Source: an uncultured Saprospiraceae bacterium | GTDB taxonomy: Bacteria > Bacteroidota > Bacteroidia > Chitinophagales > Saprospiraceae | DNA length: 16,937 bases | Direction of reading: 5' to 3' | Assembly: GCA_937967535.1 (NCBI GenBank) | Contig: CALCMV010000407.1 | Span: forward strand, 1 to 16,937 | Shown: piece by piece, positions 14,923-16,937 of the stretch | Layout: every line of letters begins with the position of its first letter | How positions within the stretch are numbered: the stretch's first letter is position 1 | Position numbers and translations under genes: made by a program | The notes under the pieces: model-generated | The model's database searches: none | What the model was told of the DNA's origin: nothing | Seen by the model: only the letters and a program-made list of their open reading frames with translations

Positions 14923-14947
14923 TAGTTTTTAGTTCATAGTTCATAGT
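14913..14947. repeat. Heptad array D (TCATAGT type, 5 units)
   Basis: Units GATTAGT, TGATAGT, TTTTAGT, TCATAGT, TCATAGT: same unit and orientation as array A at 3662-3738. The TGA stop of the decarboxylase (14920-14922) opens the second unit, so the last coding bases belong to the array. Confidence 0.8.
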
Positions 14948-15047
14948 TTTGTTAAATGCAATTAAATCATAGTAACCTGAATGCAACTAACTCAATCTTG
15001 GGCAAACTTATACCTTTAGTCTTTAAAATAAGAAAAATAAATCTAAT

Positions 15048-15494
15048 ATGAAATCTATACTATTTCTTTTCGCAGCCCTGATATTCGCAAGTTGTTCTGA
15101 TACTACATTAAAAGAAGAACTCGCCACGACCAAAGCCGAGCTCAAAGCCGCCCAAAACCAGATAGAAGCACTCAAAAGTCAAATAGAACCGGAAGGCGAA
15201 CTCGTTCATATTGTCCTGTTTCGCCTCACGCCGGATGCCGACCAAGTCAAATTCGTTGCAGAAGTCAATAAGATGAAGGACATCGAAGGATTGATGGATT
15301 TGCAAATTGGACTATTCAAGGAATTGGGCGACAAACGCGCCCTGTCGGAGTATGCCATGATGCTGGAAATGTCCTTCGAAGATGAAGCAGCTTACCAAAA
15401 ATACCAAACACATCCGCTACATCTGGCACTAAAGGAAAATATAAAATCAAGCATGGCAGGACCACCTGCTACCTATGATTATATCAAGCAGTAG
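15048..15494 (+). CDS. Lipoprotein with C-terminal Dabb (stress-responsive A/B barrel) domain
   Basis: A 148-aa protein. It begins with a short signal peptide MKSILFLFAALIFASC, a lipobox with Cys16 as the likely lipidated residue, then SD. Residues about 22-48 (LKEELATTKAELKAAQNQIEALKSQI) form a coiled coil. The rest, from ELVHIVLFRLTPDADQ (51-66) to the end, matches the dimeric alpha-beta barrel Dabb family: EYAMMLEMSFEDEAAYQKYQTHPLHLAL is typical. Dabb proteins are dimers of unclear function, some acting as small-molecule cyclases or hydrolases. A lipid-anchored form with a coiled-coil stalk would place the barrel in the periplasm or on the outer membrane. It stands alone, 125 bases after the decarboxylase and convergent with the glycosidase gene. 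The promoter is not clear; TACCTTTA about 32 bases before the ATG is a seven-of-eight match to the -7 consensus, without a proper -33 box. Confidence 0.85.
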   Translation: MKSILFLFAALIFASCSDTTLKEELATTKAELKAAQNQIEALKSQIEPEGELVHIVLFRLTPDADQVKFVAEVNKMKDIEGLMDLQIGLFKELGDKRALSEYAMMLEMSFEDEAAYQKYQTHPLHLALKENIKSSMAGPPATYDYIKQ

Positions 15495-15501
15495 ACTTCT
15501 T

Positions 15502-15536
15502 GAGACGAGAGAATATCCAAAATATTCTCTTGTCTC
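15502..15536. terminator. 15-bp hairpin between convergent genes
   Basis: GAGACGAGAGAATAT (15502-15516) pairs with ATATTCTCTTGTCTC (15522-15536) around the loop CCAAA, with one G-T wobble. It starts 8 bases after the Dabb gene's stop and before the glycosidase's stop on the other strand, where a bidirectional terminator is expected. There is no T-run, and its right arm is made of two units of heptad array E. Confidence 0.5.
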
Positions 15537-15620
15537 ACATCTCTATTCTCTATTCTCTTGTCTCACATCTCTTGTCTCTATTCTCACGTCTCACGTCTCA
15601 CGTCTCACATCTCTATTCTC
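15523..15620. repeat. Heptad array E (nnnTCTC, 14 units)
   Basis: Fourteen units in perfect 7-base phase, all ending TCTC: TATTCTC, TTGTCTC, ACATCTC and ACGTCTC in varied order, then a degenerate ACATCCC. The plus strand is nearly all pyrimidine with A. On the minus strand the glycosidase's TGA stop (15619-15621) is read from the array (GATGTGA unit). The array fills the 124 bases between the two convergent genes. Confidence 0.93.
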
Positions 15621-16656
15621 ACATCCCACCATAGTATTTTTTTAGAATTTCCTCTCCCTTTTTACCTTGCGGGGTATAATCGTGAGACCTATAACCTTCG
15701 CCGCCAACGCCGTTGGGAAACCATTTCCAGAGAAAGCCGCCTTGCCACCAGTCGTATTGTTTGAATTCGACGAGTAGGGCTTCGATGGCATTGGCTTGGG
15801 ATTGTTCGTTGAGGGGGAGTCTTCTCATTTTGGATTCGAGTTCCCATGTGTTGTAGGCACAGCCATCAACGCTAAGATAGCCGTATTCGGTGAAGATAAT
15901 GGGCTTGTTTTTTTGACAGGCAAGTGCCTCCATTTTATGGACAATGGGTTGCCATGCCTTGCGTAAGTCGTTGATTTTCGGTGTTTTACTTTGGTCTAAT
16001 GGGAAATAAGCATTGATGCCGATATAATCCATTTCGTGCCAAAAAGTTATATTTTCGTAGTTGTCCCAATTGGCGGAATAGGTAAGTTTTCCGGTGTAAA
16101 TGTCGCGTGTTTTTTGGATGAGTTGTCGCCAAAATTGAGGTCGTTGGGCGGTTGATTTGCTAAATTCTGTACCGATACAAAACATTTCTACATCCTGCGA
16201 ATCCGCAATTTTTGCCATCGTAAGGATGTATTCTTCGTAGTCATTTTCCCATTTTTCCCACTTTTCATCGGTCTTGTATTCCAGATCACCCACCCAGCTA
16301 CCGGGGATATAGACTTGTGGTTTGAGCATCACCTTAATACCTGCAGCATGAGCAGATTCGATGGTTTGCTTGATGCCTTCGACCCTTTCGCCCCACCATT
16401 GCCATTGGATATTGAAGGACATTTTTGCCTTGCCCTGTCGTGTATATCCGTATGGAATAACGGCTATCCAGTCGGCATTGACCGTTTTTACAAGCGGCAT
16501 CGGGTCGCGGGGAAATGGATTGCTCGGTGCCGTAAAATTCAAGCCCTTGATGCGAGGTGCAGACTCCCATTTGCATTTGGTGGGCGGACTCAACTTAGAG
16601 CAAGTATTTGACCCCAAAAGACAAAATAATATGGAAAGTATAATGAGTTTTTTCAT
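15619..16656 (-). CDS. Secreted GH113-like glycoside hydrolase (beta-mannanase type)
   Basis: From the ATG at 16654-16656 the protein has 345 aa and starts MKKLIILSILFCLLGSNTCSK, a signal peptide; a lipobox is not clear (SNTC is poor), so it may be soluble or loosely lipid-anchored. The body is a TIM-barrel enzyme. Strand-end motifs include ADWIAVIPYGYTRQG, GIKVMLKPQVYIPGSWVGDL, FCIGTEFSKS with Glu164 as likely acid/base, MDYIGINAYFPL, and IIFTEYGYLS with Glu257 as likely nucleophile; the C-terminal WWQGGFLWKWFPN is a conserved aromatic wall. This layout fits the GH113 family, whose characterised members are beta-1,4-mannanases. The first eight residues of the longer frame (to 16680) add nothing. 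It stands alone, convergent with the Dabb gene, with its stop codon inside heptad array E. Confidence 0.85.
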   Translation of the reverse strand: MKKLIILSILFCLLGSNTCSKLSPPTKCKWESAPRIKGLNFTAPSNPFPRDPMPLVKTVNADWIAVIPYGYTRQGKAKMSFNIQWQWWGERVEGIKQTIESAHAAGIKVMLKPQVYIPGSWVGDLEYKTDEKWEKWENDYEEYILTMAKIADSQDVEMFCIGTEFSKSTAQRPQFWRQLIQKTRDIYTGKLTYSANWDNYENITFWHEMDYIGINAYFPLDQSKTPKINDLRKAWQPIVHKMEALACQKNKPIIFTEYGYLSVDGCAYNTWELESKMRRLPLNEQSQANAIEALLVEFKQYDWWQGGFLWKWFPNGVGGEGYRSHDYTPQGKKGEEILKKYYGGM

Positions 16657-16770
16657 GCCTAAAGATATATAAAAGTTCAAGTTTAAAACACAATATCAAA
16701 CCCAACTTTATGTGTTGTTTGTCAGTTTTTGTTTTTGTGAAAAATTCAAAATGAAATACACTGCTATATT

Positions 16771-16811
16771 ATGAACGGCATAAATTTCGGAAAATGGTAA
16801 TGACTGCTTTA
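16771..16811. repeat. Half-copy of the decarboxylase-upstream element
   Basis: ATGAACGGCATAAATTTCGG (16771-16790), then AAAATG and GTAATGACTGCTTTA (16797-16811), resembles the left arm of the element at 13285-13338 and, inverted, the sequence at 13446-13470. The similarity stops after CTTTA, so this is one end of a related or longer element running toward the window edge. Confidence 0.65.
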
Positions 16812-16834
16812 CAGGCTGACCGCGAACTCGTAAA

Positions 16835-16850
16835 GGCGATTTCAATCGCC
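16835..16850. repeat. 7-bp hairpin GGCGATT-AATCGCC
   Basis: GGCGATT (16835-16841), two-base loop TC, AATCGCC (16844-16850), a perfect small stem. A second one of similar design, GGCGAAT-AA-ATTCGCC, stands at 16922-16937 at the window end. Confidence 0.55.
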
Positions 16851-16921
16851 AAGTGCAGTGTAATTGTTATTTGTAATAAATTGTAAGTAAATATTTTACA
16901 AATTAAATTTATTATTTACGT

Positions 16922-16937
16922 GGCGAATAAATTCGCC
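16922..16937. repeat. 7-bp hairpin GGCGAAT-ATTCGCC at window edge
   Basis: Perfect arms of seven bases around AA, closing the window. It shares the GGCGA/TCGCC core with 16835-16850, so the two may bound one structured segment of about 100 AT-rich bases. Confidence 0.5.

Noticed and set aside
15558..15764. 68-aa plus-strand frame beginning in array E
   Set aside because: It exists because the pyrimidine-rich heptads lack stops on that strand; it then reads antisense through the glycosidase.

Overview
The window looks like a piece of chromosome from a member of the phylum Bacteroidota. The evidence is an adjacent SusC/SusD pair with the typical 'DEVVVVGYG' and lipobox signatures, an AT-rich genome, weak Shine-Dalgarno sites, one near-ideal Bacteroidota -7 promoter box (TAnnTTTG), and a two-component kinase with an N-terminal TPR region. 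The mix of 4-hydroxybutyryl-CoA dehydratase, aromatic amino acid decarboxylase and many short intergenic repeats suggests an environmental lineage (Saprospirales or Cytophagales would fit), but the exact placement is inference.

Layout, left to right. 1-537: a noncoding, repeat-rich segment with the C-terminal scrap of an IS1-family transposase next to one end of a dispersed element that recurs at 13010-13158. 538-2658 (+): TPR-containing membrane histidine kinase. 2673-5943 (-): three genes in one direction, read maoC-like hydratase, then 4-hydroxybutyryl-CoA dehydratase family enzyme, then a YihY/BrkB membrane protein. 5944-6438: a mosaic of a hexad repeat, a 326-bp element with 24-bp terminal inverted repeats and two internal palindromes, and a further hairpin. 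6439-11185 (-): susD and susC. 11186-11577: a nested palindrome upstream of susC. 11578-12591 (-): a GntR/PBP1 chimeric regulator, likely the local regulator of susCD. 12592-13491: a 900-bp repeat-rich divergent intergenic region. 13492-14922 (+): PLP-dependent aromatic L-amino acid decarboxylase. 15048-15494 (+): Dabb-domain lipoprotein. 15619-16656 (-): secreted GH113-like glycosidase. 16657-16937: a partial copy of the repeat found upstream of the decarboxylase, plus small hairpins.

How the genes may work together. The dehydratase can make crotonyl-CoA from 4-hydroxybutyryl-CoA and the MaoC-like protein can hydrate it, so these two form a plausible short pathway. SusC/SusD form an outer-membrane import complex, probably for a glycan or oligosaccharide, controlled by the adjacent regulator. 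No glycosidase is directly attached to susCD; the nearest is the GH113-like gene some 4.4 kb beyond the 5' end of susC, in a separate unit.

The most unusual feature is the intergenic DNA. Four arrays of period 7 and one of period 8 sit in gaps between genes. At four genes the natural stop codon lies inside the array (three period-7, one period-8), and a fifth period-7 array lies near by. A period-6 array and several distinct palindromic, MITE-like elements fill the remaining gaps. I saw no CRISPR array, prophage, tRNA, rRNA or recognisable defence system.
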